Shown here in pieces: positions 63,018-64,000 of a DNA stretch of 64,000 bases. The notes under the pieces were generated by a model. It did not search any database. It was not told the DNA's origin and worked only from the letters and a program-made list of their open reading frames with translations. The DNA lies in assembly GCA_913774665.1 (NCBI GenBank), contig CAJYHN010000013.1, forward strand, positions 372,001 through 436,000, in the 5' to 3' direction. Positions within the stretch are counted from its first letter, which is position 1, and every line of letters begins with the position of its first letter. Source of the DNA: an uncultured Microbacterium sp. GTDB lineage: Bacteria > Actinomycetota > Actinomycetes > Actinomycetales > Microbacteriaceae. Position numbers and translations under genes: made by a program.

Positions 63018-63973
63018 GGGTCCTCGCCACCGGGTCGTCCGGCTTCCTCGGCCGGGCCGTCGTGCGCGCCCTCCTCGGCGCGGGGCACGAGGTGCGTACC
63101 CTGCAGCGCCGCCCCTCGGGGGTCGACGGCGCCGACGACCGGCTCGGGTCGGTCACGGACCCGGATGCCGTGGCATCCGCGCTCGAGGGCATCGACGGGA
63201 TCGTGCACCTCGCCGCGAAGGTCTCGCTCGCCGGTGACCCCGCGCAGTTCCGCGCCGTGAACGTCGACGGCACCCGCACCCTGCTCGACGCCGCCGCGGC
63301 GGCGGGCGTCACGCGCGTCGTGCACGTGTCGTCCCCGTCGGTCGCTCATGCGGGACACGCTCTCGCGGGCGTGGGGGCGGAGCCCGCCGATCCAGATGCC
63401 GCGCGCGGCGAATACGCCCGCACGAAGGCCGAGGCCGAAGTGCTCGCGCTCTCCCGCGCGGGCGGGGGGACGGCCCTCGTCGCGATCCGCCCGCACATCG
63501 TCTGGGGCCCCGGCGACACCCAGCTCATCGAGCGCGTCGTCGCCCGCGCACGCCGGGGCACCCTGCCCCTGCTCGACGGCGGAACGGCGCTCATCGACTC
63601 CACGTTCGTCGACAACGCGGCATCCGGGATCGTCGCCGCTCTTCACCGCGTCGATGATGTCAGCGGCCGCGCCTACGTGCTGACGAACGGCGAACCGCGC
63701 CCGGTCGGCGATCTGCTCGCCGGCATCTGCCGCGCGTCGGGAGTGACTCCCCCGCGCTTCAGTGTGCCCGCGGGGGTCGCCAAAGCGGCCGGATCGCTCA
63801 TCGAACGGGTCTGGGCCGTGCGCCCGGGTCAGGACGAGCCGCCCATGACGCGCTTCCTCGCCGAGCAGCTGTCGACGGCGCACTGGTTCGACCAGACCGA
63901 GATCCGCCGCGACCTGCGGTGGGCGCCCGCGGTGTCGATCGACGAGGGCCTGCGCCGCCTGTCGCGCGCCTGA
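63014..63973 (+). CDS. oleD: OleD: NADPH-dependent beta-keto acid reductase
   Basis: Extended SDR of 319 residues: ATGSSGFLGRAVVRALLGAG (N-terminal Rossmann), HVSSPSVAH with the catalytic Ser, and YARTKAEAEVL for the YxxxK pair; VIWGPGDTQLIERVVARAR follows. It reduces the OleA product to the beta-hydroxy acid used by OleC. GTG start at 63014 overlaps the oleBC stop by 4 bases. The cluster is complete inside the window; 27 bases remain to the edge and hold nothing identifiable. Confidence 0.93.
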   Translation: MRVLATGSSGFLGRAVVRALLGAGHEVRTLQRRPSGVDGADDRLGSVTDPDAVASALEGIDGIVHLAAKVSLAGDPAQFRAVNVDGTRTLLDAAAAAGVTRVVHVSSPSVAHAGHALAGVGAEPADPDAARGEYARTKAEAEVLALSRAGGGTALVAIRPHIVWGPGDTQLIERVVARARRGTLPLLDGGTALIDSTFVDNAASGIVAALHRVDDVSGRAYVLTNGEPRPVGDLLAGICRASGVTPPRFSVPAGVAKAAGSLIERVWAVRPGQDEPPMTRFLAEQLSTAHWFDQTEIRRDLRWAPAVSIDEGLRRLSRA

Positions 63974-64000
63974 CCGCGCGGCATCCGCCCGCTCGTCGCC

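Overview
The window is about 71% G+C and reads as a chromosomal segment of a motile high-GC actinobacterium, most likely Microbacterium or a close relative in Microbacteriaceae. The actinobacterial markers are WhiB1, MtrA-MtrB-LpqB, a SigR/RsrA pair, an OdhA/Kgd-type 2-oxoglutarate dehydrogenase, PdtaS, an Eis-type acetyltransferase, GuaB1 and an actinobacterial SecA. I see no transposase, integrase, phage gene, CRISPR array, tRNA or rRNA. Genes are dense, with many 1-4 bp start/stop overlaps. No gene-free stretch exceeds 300 bases; the longest, about 235 bases, is 41132-41366.

Layout. 1-7921 (minus strand) is part of a flagellar cluster: a FliA/WhiG-type sigma factor, flagellin, fliD, fliS, a small chaperone-like gene, flgB, flgC, fliE, fliF and fliG (cut by the window edge). 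Flagellin and flgB share a promoter-like element with identical spacing, probably read by the sigma factor. An unrecognised 244-residue gene (8049-8783) shares an upstream block with the sigma gene. 8936-16904 holds two MFS exporters, two SDR proteins, metY and metX (homocysteine synthesis), a small coiled-coil ORF and a thiamine-binding protein. 16945-25487 is housekeeping: a GT87-type membrane mannosyltransferase, NnrD, an Old Yellow Enzyme, two CNNM/CBS proteins, a GH76-type hydrolase and GuaB1.

25625-35623 holds the 1230-residue E1/E2 oxoglutarate dehydrogenase, a membrane esterase coupled to an MprF-like aminoacyl-lipid synthase, an Eis-type acetyltransferase, and sigR-rsrA. The sigR promoter matches the SigR consensus and overlaps the start of divergent aroA. 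35655-49410 holds aroA-rsgA-bcp, whiB1, pdtaS, a small HTH protein, a DUF6459-like protein, an AlaA-type aminotransferase, secA, a TPM-associated protein, hpf and comF. 49502-59194 holds lpqB-mtrB-mtrA and, on the other strand, a membrane protein, DUF4129, DUF4350, MoxR and DUF58 operon. 59320-63973 is an olefin biosynthesis cluster: oleA, an oleB-oleC fusion, and oleD.

The heptamer GGATGCC (and its complement GGCATCC) runs through the whole window in coding and intergenic DNA, far more often than base composition predicts, and forms the arms of several terminator-like hairpins.
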